10,877 nt of DNA from Methanomicrobiales archaeon (lineage in GTDB: Archaea > Halobacteriota > Methanomicrobia > Methanomicrobiales > Methanoculleaceae), in contig JAAZGM010000086.1 in NCBI GenBank assembly GCA_012511245.1, positions 1 to 10,877 of the forward strand, written 5' to 3'. Positions within the stretch are counted from its first letter, which is position 1, and each line of letters opens with the position of its first letter. The notes beneath the pieces are model-generated. The model had not been told where the DNA came from. It saw nothing but the letters and a program-made list of their open reading frames with translations, and did not search any database. The translations under genes and the position numbers were made by a program. Positions 1-6,146 of the stretch are shown here, one piece after another.

Positions 1-2
1 GG

Positions 3-701
3 GGCGATATGATCCTCGACCCGGTCAGGTCGGGGGGGACGCTCCGGGTGGGCGGGGAGGAGACGCTCGCCAGTGTGGACGTGACCCTGCTGAACCAGGA
101 GGACCCGAAAAAATACTACTGCAACCTGATGAACTTCTCCTACACACCGAACGGCAACTTCTGGCGCGACCAGGGGTATACCTGGCAGTATGGCTACACC
201 AACGTCACCGGGGCGGGAGGGCTCCAGACGCCGCTCGATTACGTGGATATGGATGAAGTCAGCAGGGTGTTGGTGGAAGAATCGAGCTTCGCTGCCTCAC
301 TCATCGAGATCGAGCACGAGGGCACAGGGAGCATCTGCACCGACATCATGATAACGCTCGTGACGTTCAAGCCCGATGAGAAGCACATCATCGCAAGCGG
401 GAGCGGCGTGGGGACACTCTCTCTGGACGTGTCGGTGGAAGAGGGGGAGATCGACCCGACCGAACCCATAGAGATCGCGGTCAACAAGAACCTCCCGGTT
501 CCGCTGAACACGCCACTATGGCAGAAATGCGACAAGAGATTGGATGAGATGAAAAGTTACGAGAACGTTGAAATTTCCGAGCCCGAACCCGAACCCGAAC
601 CCGATCCCGAAGCCGGTTGGGATCGGGTAGTGCTCACCTTCAACGGGGACGCGCCCGATGTGATGCTACGCCAGGTCCGGGTCACCGTCTCCGCACGATG
701 A
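3..701 (+). CDS. C-terminal part of a probable archaeal pilin-like surface protein (DUF7289-like)
   Basis: The frame is open to the left window edge, so this is the 3' part of a longer gene; the first in-window ATG at 9 is probably internal. About 230 residues are visible. They are beta-rich and secreted in style: an FxYxPNGNFWRDQGYxWQYG segment near residues 45-62 resembles the 'Y.p.N.yWxDQxYxYE' region of archaeal DUF7289-type proteins, which carry an N-terminal class III signal or pilin helix (not visible here). Near the C-terminus an acidic Pro-Glu linker (four EP units then DP) precedes a final beta segment ending VRVTVSAR. The stop is TGA at 699-701. The family is assigned from memory of that motif and is only moderately sure; the role would be a membrane-anchored or pilus-associated surface protein. 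An unrelated secreted beta-sandwich protein is the main alternative. Confidence 0.6.
   Translation, partial: GDMILDPVRSGGTLRVGGEETLASVDVTLLNQEDPKKYYCNLMNFSYTPNGNFWRDQGYTWQYGYTNVTGAGGLQTPLDYVDMDEVSRVLVEESSFAASLIEIEHEGTGSICTDIMITLVTFKPDEKHIIASGSGVGTLSLDVSVEEGEIDPTEPIEIAVNKNLPVPLNTPLWQKCDKRLDEMKSYENVEISEPEPEPEPDPEAGWDRVVLTFNGDAPDVMLRQVRVTVSAR
577..610 (+). repeat. Short tandem hexamer (GAACCC-type) encoding an EP repeat
   Basis: About five near-identical hexamers (gagccc/gaaccc/gatccc) encode the Glu-Pro linker close to the end of the surface protein. Such tracts can change length by slippage; the reading frame is kept because the unit is six bases. Confidence 0.7.
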
Positions 702-1045
702 AGGCGCAGAGCCAACCGGGATCGTTGAAAGCGCCGTCAATATCCATCCCATAACGATCTATGTAGCCCCCGGGGGCCGGGGGCGGTGGTGGCGATAGCC
801 AATGGAAAGCCGTGCCCCGGAGTGCGATCAATCGGAAGTGACTGATGCGCTCCTGCGCATCAAAATTCATAAAATTAAGAGGCACGATGAATCGGTGCTG
901 GTGTCGGCAGAGTCTCTCGTGAAGCCGCGAAATGAGGTCGGTGGTTTGACCTCCGGGGTGGTTCCTCAGAAATTCTAGCGAAGCAGGGAGCCGCCTCACG
1001 GCGCCGCCCTGCCGAAAGGAGAACAAAAGGGAGAGATCCGGCCTA
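702..1045. other. Intergenic stretch without a convincing gene
   Basis: It lies between the end of the + strand surface protein gene and the end of the - strand lipoprotein gene, so it is a convergent gap. A 114-codon minus-strand frame (682-1026) starts at TTG without an RBS, runs into the end of the upstream gene and has a low-complexity proline run; I do not accept it. A 58-codon plus-strand frame (802-978, ATG, GGTGG about 10 bases upstream) is possible but has mixed third-base composition and no recognisable motif. A C/G-rich palindromic tract lies near 767-786. On the minus strand a weak T-rich tract near 1015-1031 could end the lipoprotein transcript. Confidence 0.5.
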
Positions 1046-1666
1046 TCAGGGGACGTTCATCTTCTCGGTGCCCATCGTCACCTTCACATCGACGAACCGG
1101 CCATCCAGGGTCACGATATAGCGTCCCGCCTGGTAGAGCGTGATTGACTTCTCCGGGTCGCTCCCGTATATCCCGTGGTAACCCTCGTCGGCGATGAGTT
1201 TGAGGGTCTCCGGGTCGCGGACGGTGACGACGAGCCGGGAGTGCGAGTCCGGTTCGGGGTGTTTTGGGGTCACGGAGAAGGTGATGATGAACGGCACGTC
1301 GACGACATCCACCTGCAGCCCCCGGGCGGAATGGTAGAGCGTGTAATGATCCTCGAAGACCGTCGTCGTCTCGACAACCGGCGTTGTGGTCTCTAGCCGG
1401 GTCATCGGAATGGACGTGACGTTGGCCGTATTCGGATCCGGGAGGTGCTCGCCGGGCTGCACCGGCACCGGGTCAACCGGGATAACTGCGTTCAGGTTCC
1501 CCGTCGTGGAAGGGGTAGAGGTCGTTTCGCCCCGGGGCGGCTGATATATACCCGACCACGGCGATTCGGCGGTCCCGGGATCGCCGTCCTTCTCAAGGGC
1601 GATGCACCCGCTGCACGCGACGAGAAGGAGGGCGATCAGGAGGAGGGCGGGGGTTCGGGCGCGCAT
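1046..1666 (-). CDS. Small secreted lipoprotein of unknown function
   Basis: The protein has 206 residues from the ATG at 1664-1666. This start is chosen because it places a classical signal directly at the N-terminus: MRAR, a hydrophobic core (about residues 7-17), then cysteines at 18 and 21. L-V-A-C at 15-18 fits a lipobox, so the protein is probably anchored to the outer face of the membrane. A start at 1804 would add 46 residues in front of the signal and is less likely. After the signal comes a Pro/Thr-rich, low-complexity linker (residues 43-102, including TTSTPSTTG and ETTTP runs), typical of glycosylated extracellular spacers. A C-terminal globular beta domain of about 100 residues follows, with FIITFSVTPKHPEPDSHSRL and a terminal DGRFVDVKV strand. 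I do not recognise the domain. It is not in an evident operon: both neighbours are on the other strand. Confidence 0.75.
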   Translation of the reverse strand: MRARTPALLLIALLLVACSGCIALEKDGDPGTAESPWSGIYQPPRGETTSTPSTTGNLNAVIPVDPVPVQPGEHLPDPNTANVTSIPMTRLETTTPVVETTTVFEDHYTLYHSARGLQVDVVDVPFIITFSVTPKHPEPDSHSRLVVTVRDPETLKLIADEGYHGIYGSDPEKSITLYQAGRYIVTLDGRFVDVKVTMGTEKMNVP

Positions 1667-2010
1667 AGCACTACAGTTATCTGCACCGCACCGCGGCACA
1701 TGCATCCTTTTATCGGCCTGCCTGCCGGGCGGCGATATTCTTCTCATACTACTCCACAACCTTTTGACATTCTCCATGGTCACCGCGCGAACAGCATCGT
1801 CCATCGAATTCAGCCTTCCAGTTCAAGATATTCCTTTGTAGTCGCGTCCGTGCGCCTCAAACGACCGCCTCCCGTCTGTAAACGCCCCTTATCTGTTGGG
1901 AGACACCCCGTGCACCTGTAACCGTTCCGATATGCTTTTTCACCGAATCGGCTCCGGTCTCGCTGGAACGCTTCCTGTACCGCTGCCGGGTCGAGGAGAC
2001 AGATGATGGG

Positions 2011-2020
2011 GATTTTTATA
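2011..2020 (-). promoter_or_regulatory. TATA-like element facing left, without an adjacent gene
   Basis: On the minus strand the sequence reads GGCGG then TATAAAAATC. Transcription would start near 1985-1990, over 300 bases upstream of the lipoprotein ATG. It could give a long leader or a small RNA, or be a chance match. Confidence 0.35.
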
Positions 2021-2093
2021 CCGCCATCCCGACCGTACGCACCCGGTACGCGATCACAGGGTTTTTGGTACGCTACTACCGATCGTATGTTAA

Positions 2094-2106
2094 CTATAAA
2101 TATTTA
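2094..2106 (+). promoter_or_regulatory. TATA box for the beta-helix surface protein
   Basis: CTATAAATATTTA is a close match to the archaeal TATA consensus in a locally AT-rich island. Initiation about 25 bases downstream would fall near 2130, giving a 35-45 base leader before the ATG at 2171. Confidence 0.65.
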
Positions 2107-2170
2107 ATAAAATCGTTTTGTTAATGAATGATATGTAGATTAATGTAATCGAAAACCATACCATAGTGTC

Positions 2171-3292
2171 ATGGAACAAGAGAAACGACGCTGTTATTTT
2201 GCACCAACGCTCCGCAGGATGATGATGGCCACCTTCCTGTGCAGTTTCCTCGCCACATCCGCCGCATCCACGAAGGAGTATGTCCTCAACGCCGCCTCCA
2301 TCGAAGAGTTCAAGAACGGCATCCGCTACGATGGCGAGGGTGAACTCATCATCGAGATCGAGGATGACGTAACCATCTCCAGCAGCGGCAATGTCGGTAT
2401 CGAATCCACGGCGCCGGTGACGATCAGAAGCCCGGCGGAGAGAACGCTCACCATCGTCGTGGACAGCGATGAGGAGTTCCTCTACGGGATCAAGGCCCCC
2501 TCCATCATGATCGAGAGCGGAAACGTCGATATCACCGTCCGCGGTAAGAACGACAGCGGCGACAGCAACGCCTTCGGCATCCATGCAGCGTCGGGCAACG
2601 TCACGATCTCCGGGGGATCGGTCTTCACGACCGTCGAGACCGCAGCCCACAAGAACAAAGGGATCTATGCCTTGCGATTCATCAACATCGCCGGCGGCCT
2701 CGTAACCGCCTACCAGCGCGGCGGCAGCAACACCTTCGGTCTTGACGGCGGCAATGTAGAGGCTGACAGCGAAGGCGACGGCGTTTTCATCTCAGGCGGA
2801 TTGGTTGTGATAAACTCGAACGGGGGCGCGGCCAGAAACTACGGCATCGACTCCAGGTTCGGGACCGTGAAGGTCTCCGGCGGTGCTGTCGTCTTCATCC
2901 GCGAGGACGAGAGCGGCAGAACGGACAACTATGTGTACAACGAAGATGTCACGACGATCTCCGGCGGAAACGCGGTGGTGTTCGCATCCGCTGGAGGGAA
3001 CTACACCCTCCGTGAGGACGCGATCCTTGCGCAGAACGCAATGCTGCTCCCCGGCGGGACGTTCGAGATCCCGGTCGGCCGGACTCTCGGGCTCTCCGGG
3101 GGAGCGTATCTGGCCCAGCCTGAAGGTGCGACGCTCCTCTTCGGCGAGGGCTACGGTGCGTTCGAGTATGCCGGATCCGCCCCTCGGGACAGGATGACGA
3201 TCTACGCAGGCGAAGAGCCGGTACAGCAGGCTCCGGTGGCCGGGCTGCTTGCAGGGCCGGGCGCGGCGGTCCTGTTGAGAAGGAAACAATAA
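2171..3292 (+). CDS. Secreted right-handed beta-helix protein with C-terminal sorting-like tail
   Basis: The protein has 373 residues. A basic N-terminus is followed by a short hydrophobic segment (residues 17-32, MMMATFLCSFLATSAA), which I read as a signal peptide. Residues about 60-320 show repeated rungs with a recurring I-S/A-GG-x-V pattern (near 146-151, 173-178, 207-212, 235-240, 263-268), usually preceded by G-I-x or Y-G-I. This resembles parallel beta-helix carbohydrate-binding proteins of the Cthe_2159/PF14262 type. The extreme C-terminus has QQAP, a Gly/Ala/Leu hydrophobic stretch (354-369) and RRK (370-372), the layout of archaeosortase-type surface anchors. The expected place is the cell surface and the expected role adhesion or glycan binding; no catalytic residues are visible. 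No Shine-Dalgarno lies before the ATG at 2171; an internal start at one of the Met17-19 codons is an alternative. Confidence 0.75.
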   Translation: MEQEKRRCYFAPTLRRMMMATFLCSFLATSAASTKEYVLNAASIEEFKNGIRYDGEGELIIEIEDDVTISSSGNVGIESTAPVTIRSPAERTLTIVVDSDEEFLYGIKAPSIMIESGNVDITVRGKNDSGDSNAFGIHAASGNVTISGGSVFTTVETAAHKNKGIYALRFINIAGGLVTAYQRGGSNTFGLDGGNVEADSEGDGVFISGGLVVINSNGGAARNYGIDSRFGTVKVSGGAVVFIREDESGRTDNYVYNEDVTTISGGNAVVFASAGGNYTLREDAILAQNAMLLPGGTFEIPVGRTLGLSGGAYLAQPEGATLLFGEGYGAFEYAGSAPRDRMTIYAGEEPVQQAPVAGLLAGPGAAVLLRRKQ

Positions 3293-3293
3293 C

Positions 3294-3300
3294 TTTTTTT
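3294..3300 (+). terminator. Oligo-T terminator of the beta-helix gene
   Basis: Seven T residues start one base after the TAA stop. Archaeal RNA polymerase commonly terminates at such T runs without a hairpin. Confidence 0.65.
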
Positions 3301-3358
3301 GAACATATTGTGGTGTCCAGAGCCTTTCCATGAGAATATGAAACATTCTGGATCGGAT

Positions 3359-3715
3359 ATGGATGAGCGAGAAGCGTTTGAGAGGATAGAAGTGCAGGTC
3401 AGGGTGTTCACGGGGTATGTCGCCGCCCGGAGCGTCCCGAAAGGGATCCTCGTTCGAACGAAAATATCTCCTCTCCCGCGGCGATACGAAGCGATACCTG
3501 CTCAGGATCGTCCCGCTCTCCGGCCCGGGGGGTCTGCTGCTGCATAAGCAGGCGGAGTTCGAGGTCGTCCGGCGGTTTCAACATCGGTTTACTTTTCCCC
3601 ACTCGTGCCGGAATGCTGTTCCGATGAAATCGGGGAATCTTACACCGACATCGACAGATCTCTTCGATCAGGCCTGCCTGAGCAGTCTGGGTGCGGAGAA
3701 TATACTTTCGGAGGG
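3359..3715 (+). pseudogene. Broken N-terminal part of an APH-fold phosphotransferase gene
   Basis: Three frames join into one aminoglycoside-phosphotransferase-like N-lobe. The first runs from the ATG at 3359 (MDEREAFERIEVQVRV). After a frameshift near 3430-3440, the second gives KGSSFERKYLLSRG, then the strand KRYLLRIVPLSG and QAEFEVVRRFQHRF. After a second shift near 3600, the third gives PLVPECCSDEIGESYT and LPEQSG..EYTFGG (3683-3715). KGSS..K..L, RYLLRI and Q.EFE match, as I recall the family, the ATP-binding lobe of small APH-type kinases, and C.D..g.sYT the hinge strand. Two frameshifts, no intact frame and loss of the catalytic half make it non-functional. The assignment of the first 75 residues is good; the part after 3600 is tentative. 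The partner C-terminal piece starts at 5214. Confidence 0.7.
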
Positions 3716-3790
3716 TGTTTTATGCGAGGCACCCAGTTCCCGGGCGGTCTGGCAGTAAGATCCTGTTCGCTCATGAAATTCAAGGACTTT

Positions 3791-3804
3791 TTGACAGTTG
3801 TCAA
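3791..3804. repeat. Perfect 6-base inverted repeat TTGACA-GT-TGTCAA
   Basis: TTGACA and TGTCAA pair exactly around a two-base centre. It lies just outside the left end of the AT-rich cassette. It may be an operator, an end repeat of a lost element, or chance. Confidence 0.5.
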
Positions 3805-3864
3805 TACACCTTTTCGCGACCTTCCTCACGCAGACTGCATGATGAGGAGGTAGTCTGGATGGTC

Positions 3865-3869
3865 AAAAA
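3865..3869 (-). terminator. Short oligo-T run after the cassette
   Basis: On the minus strand five T residues lie about 30 bases past the TGA of the 272-aa gene. This is a weak candidate terminator. Confidence 0.35.
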
Positions 3870-3897
3870 CGAATGAGCGTATACACACGGACGTAAT

Positions 3898-4716
3898 TCA
3901 GAAAGTTAACTTCATCGAAACGATGTTTTGGTATTCTGAGGATTGGATTTTGAGAGTAGAGTATTTTGACTTAAGATCATAAATTACCATGTTGATCTTT
4001 TCGATATTGGATTTTCCGATCCCATGAATATAGAGTACATGTATGCCATATTGTCGATTTCTGCTCATTTTACTCTCAATTTCTCGTCTTACTTGCTCTT
4101 CGGTTCTTCCACCCGAAACGAATACTGTGAGATTGCCTTCATCAACGATGGGGATATATACTTCTAGAAATGCTTCATTTGAGAAACCAGGATATTTTTG
4201 CATCTCTTCATAAATCTTTATCAATCCCTTGAAGTATCCCGCACTACAGAGGTCACAGATATTTCTTCCGCGCTTTGAATATCTCTTTAAAATGTCCAAT
4301 TTCAATCTGTCAATCTCTTCTTTTTGTGCCCCCTCTTCAAACCGTCTCTTCACATAGAGAGATGCACGCAAGGCCGTGTAGTCGTCATCGGGGATTTTAC
4401 CTTTGAAGAAGGACAAAAACACCCGCTCCTCTTCCGAGCTCTCGGTGACCTTAATTTCTTCGAGTAACTCTTTGGATCTGTTTTCAATTAACAGAGCGTC
4501 ATGTTCTCTGACCGCATCTGAAAGAACTGGCTTTAATTCTTCTATTTTGTCCTCCGGCAGTTTTTCCCAGTTGATCTTAAGTGCCCCGGTAGTTTCATCG
4601 AAGCTGACCACATCTGCTCTCGGGTCAGCGATAATATTTACAGTTTTTACTCCAACCTGGATGTTTATATCAAGGTGGACCTTCACAAATTCTCTGAGGC
4701 CATCAAGAAAAGTCAT
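3898..4716 (-). CDS. Uncharacterised 272-aa protein of a two-gene AT-rich cassette
   Basis: I do not recognise this protein. The start ATG at 4714-4716 is chosen because it sits one base past the TAA of the 83-aa gene; a start at 4743 would overlap that gene. Residues 10-50 form a beta-rich N-terminal segment (VGVKTVNIIADPRADVV, then LKINWEKL). Residues about 52-150 are charged and helical. A single CDLC pair lies at 154-157, too few cysteines for a zinc site on its own. Residues 184-272 look like an alpha/beta domain: EVYIPIVDEGNLTVFVSGG, a basic helix EEQVRREIESK, then IHVLYIHGIGKSNIEKINMVIYDL. There is no signal peptide or membrane segment, so it is probably cytoplasmic. A sampled 60-base line of this gene is about 40% GC, against about 73% in a sampled line of the methyltransferase region, which suggests transfer. 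It is probably expressed together with the 83-aa protein. Confidence 0.8.
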   Translation of the reverse strand: MTFLDGLREFVKVHLDINIQVGVKTVNIIADPRADVVSFDETTGALKINWEKLPEDKIEELKPVLSDAVREHDALLIENRSKELLEEIKVTESSEEERVFLSFFKGKIPDDDYTALRASLYVKRRFEEGAQKEEIDRLKLDILKRYSKRGRNICDLCSAGYFKGLIKIYEEMQKYPGFSNEAFLEVYIPIVDEGNLTVFVSGGRTEEQVRREIESKMSRNRQYGIHVLYIHGIGKSNIEKINMVIYDLKSKYSTLKIQSSEYQNIVSMKLTF

Positions 4717-4717
4717 A

Positions 4718-4969
4718 TTATTCGAGCGTATCCAGAAGTTCAATTAATGAAGGCAGGTCTGCTTTGATGAATATCTCGGAGCCTTTTCTTATCCCGGCAA
4801 ACTCATCTAATGTGACATCTTCGCCGTTCGGTGTGAGGACGCGTTGATCGGGATCGTCACGCTCGACAATATACCCATTATCATCGACGGTCTTGCCAAA
4901 GCAAGACAATATCTCCGACTTTAAATTTGCGTCAAAAGTGATAATCCCTTCCTGAAGGCTCCGTGACAT
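4718..4969 (-). CDS. Uncharacterised 83-aa acidic protein, first gene of the cassette
   Basis: The start ATG (4967-4969) has GGTGGAG three bases upstream, the best RBS in this part of the window; a TTG at 4981 is an alternative only on paper. The protein is small and acidic. It begins MSRSLQEGIITFDANLKSEIL, continues with a YIVERDDPDQRVLTPNGEDV hairpin-like segment, and ends with FAGIRKGSEIFIKADLPSLIELLD. I know no function. Size and order (small acidic gene first, larger basic-helix gene second, 1-base gap) would fit a toxin-antitoxin or regulator/effector pair, but nothing in the sequence proves it. It has no signal peptide, no cysteine pair and no recognisable DNA-binding helix. Base composition is as AT-rich as the partner gene. 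Confidence 0.8.
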   Translation of the reverse strand: MSRSLQEGIITFDANLKSEILSCFGKTVDDNGYIVERDDPDQRVLTPNGEDVTLDEFAGIRKGSEIFIKADLPSLIELLDTLE

Positions 4970-4972
4970 CTT

Positions 4973-4979
4973 CTCCACC
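4973..4979 (-). promoter_or_regulatory. Strong RBS (GGTGGAG) that fixes the start of the 83-aa gene
   Basis: Reading the minus strand, GGTGGAG-AAG-ATG. It is complementary to the archaeal 16S rRNA 3' end and selects the ATG at 4969 over the upstream TTG. Confidence 0.75.
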
Positions 4980-5003
4980 AAATTCTATGGATATCTTTGT
5001 CCT

Positions 5004-5013
5004 GATAAATCTT
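5004..5013 (-). promoter_or_regulatory. Possible TATA element of the cassette
   Basis: AAGATTTATC on the minus strand lies about 39 bases before the ATG, so a start site 25 bases on would leave a short leader that still contains the RBS. A second AT-rich candidate (CAATTATACC) lies near 5078-5090. Confidence 0.35.
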
Positions 5014-5213
5014 CCTTAATGTGCCTTTTGATCTGGTCAGGACAGGAAACAACTCTATACAGCTTCGCTTGAGAATGGTATAATTGTATTCAAAGTTGCA
5101 AAATGCGAATCATTACGAATCTGGGTGCTCATTATATTTCCCTGTAAATACCAGATGCATCGATGAAAACCGCGAAAATAAGGAAAACCATCCTCCCGAG
5201 GGGGCATCTCTAA

Positions 5214-5808
5214 CCACCTCACTCAATTGGCGGAAAACCCGGTAGTGCCCTACGAAACAACTGGTCATCTGAGATCTTATCCAGGTGTTCCCGCTTGCAT
5301 GCAATCAAGGCACGGTTTTCCATACGGTATCGCCATGACTGCCCTCGCCTCCCGGGGATCGACCGGGCGCGCCTCTCCCGGTATATCCAGGAGAACATCC
5401 CCTGCATCCGCGATGCCGGCAGGACGTTCCTTCACGGCGATCATCGCCCGGCAAACCTGATCGTTCGCGGCGGGCGGCTGACCGGGATCATCGATCTCAA
5501 CCGGTACGATTGGGGCGATCCCGTCCATGACTTTCTGAAGACAGCTTTCTTCACCCGCGCCACCAGCATCCCGTTCTCCGTGGGCCAGATCGACGGGTAC
5601 CACGAGGGAGCGGTCCCCTCTCCCTGTTCTGGAAGATGTATGCGGTGTATCGCGCCCTGACGATCGTTCCCGAACTCCTCCGGGCACATGATTACGCCCG
5701 TAAAAGTGGTTCGCCGGACGATCTGAGGCGAGGGTGCGGCGGGTCTATGCCGACCACGGGGGTTTTGCAATGGATGTTCCGGGATGGTACCGGGATTATG
5801 AGGGGTGA
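5214..5808 (+). pseudogene. Broken C-terminal (catalytic) part of an APH-fold phosphotransferase gene
   Basis: Three frames join into the C-lobe of an APH-type small-molecule kinase. Frame one (5214 to about 5618) contains HAIKARFSIRYR, RYIQENI, the catalytic loop FLHGDHRPANLIV (H-G-D-x4-N), the metal-binding segment GIIDLNRYDWGDP and GQIDGYHEG. A shift near 5620 leads to SLFWKMYAVYRALTIVPELL; another near 5733 leads to VRRVYADHGGFAMDVPGWYRDYEG and TGA at 5806-5808. The order and the terminal P.WY match, as I recall them, bacterial and archaeal 'aminoglycoside phosphotransferase family' proteins of about 280-300 residues. Catalytic residues are intact but the frame is not, so the gene is probably dead unless the shifts are sequencing errors. 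A degraded in-frame stretch upstream (about 5190, ILPRGHL then a stop) may belong to it. The true substrate is unknown; such proteins need not act on aminoglycosides. Confidence 0.85.
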
Positions 5809-5818
5809 GTTCGGTCTG

Positions 5819-5823
5819 TTTTT
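5819..5823 (+). terminator. Oligo-T run after the kinase remnant
   Basis: Five T residues lie ten bases after the TGA at 5808, a plausible relic of the original terminator. Confidence 0.4.
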
Positions 5824-5894
5824 GTGCAGTCGCCCGGGAGTTCAGGGCGTCGATACGGGTGTGCTGACCGGAATGCTACGGTCGTGCATCACCC

Positions 5895-5900
5895 AAAAAA
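5895..5900 (-). terminator. Oligo-T terminator of the minus-strand gene fragment
   Basis: On the minus strand six T residues lie about 25 bases past the TAA of the fragment that ends at 5925. This supports that fragment being the true 3' end of a former gene. Confidence 0.5.
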
Positions 5901-5924
5901 TGGTTCGGGTTGGTCGTTGAGCAG

Positions 5925-6146
5925 TTATGCCGTGAGAACGGCGTATGCCCTCCCGATGATCTCGGCATCCTCGCTGATCAGCTGGATGGTGTAGGTCTTT
6001 CCGACAAAACTCGGATTCGGCACATACATTCCAGTATTCTTGTAGTCGTCACCGCCTCCAAAGTCCCCATAAGCATCGATAAATGCCTTGTCAAGTCCTT
6101 CATCATCAACATTGATGCTTGCCCCGGGGGTAAAGGAAAATGTATC
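5925..6146 (-). pseudogene. C-terminal fragment of an unknown protein, 5' end lost
   Basis: A minus-strand frame that reads like real protein ends at TAA (5925-5927): FTPGASINVDDEGLDKAF, then a Gly/Asp-rich GDFGGGDDYKNTG, then MYVPNPSFVGKTYTIQLI and EIIGRAYAVLTA. No start codon with an RBS precedes it. From about 6146 upward the same frame runs antisense to the FmdE-type sequence, so its 5' part has been replaced. The beta-strand-like ending suggests a surface or enzyme domain; I cannot name the family. A T run follows its stop. It faces away from the FmdE fragment, so the two truncated genes abut head to head. Confidence 0.6.

Larger units (their letters stand above)
1667..2170. other. Divergent intergenic region with promoter elements, no supported gene
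   Basis: This 500-base gap separates the divergent lipoprotein and beta-helix genes. Plus-strand frames here are antisense or extend into the lipoprotein gene and look spurious. The right 90 bases turn sharply AT-rich and hold the promoter of the beta-helix gene. On the minus strand there is a TATA-like element at 2011-2020, and a weaker one (GATAAAAGG, 1706-1714) about 45 bases before the lipoprotein start. A 28-codon minus-strand frame beginning GTG near 1943 is the only small ORF behind the former, and it has no clear RBS. Confidence 0.5.
3716..3897 (+). other. Degraded stretch between kinase remnant and cassette
   Basis: No intact gene. Overlapping frames here (for example 3691-3876, ending EEVVWMVKNE) might be a further decayed APH segment: PVPGRSG, HEIQGLF and EEVVWMVKNE fall in the order expected for the region before the HGD loop. 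This reading needs several frame changes and is weak. Two short inverted repeats are present, one listed separately at 3791-3804 and one pairing CAGACT with AGTCTG near 3831-3856. Confidence 0.4.

Noticed and set aside
682..1026. Minus-strand 114-codon frame
   Set aside because: TTG start with no RBS, overlap with the end of the upstream gene, poly-proline low complexity and no recognisable family.
1445..1921. Plus-strand 158-codon frame
   Set aside because: Mostly antisense to the lipoprotein gene, very Arg-rich and without a promoter or RBS.
4985..5112. Minus-strand open frame (about 60 codons, with IYQDKDIHRIWW) upstream of and overlapping the 83-aa gene
   Set aside because: No in-frame ATG or RBS, and it runs into the 83-aa gene in a different frame; probably chance in AT-rich DNA.
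3300..5300. Insertion sequence or transposon as carrier of the cassette
   Set aside because: No transposase or integrase motif and no convincing terminal repeats or target-site duplication could be found.
5910..6140. N-terminal extension of the FmdE-type frame
   Set aside because: The translated sequence is antisense to a better protein-like minus-strand frame and lacks the FmdE N-terminal motif, so the open frame is accidental.
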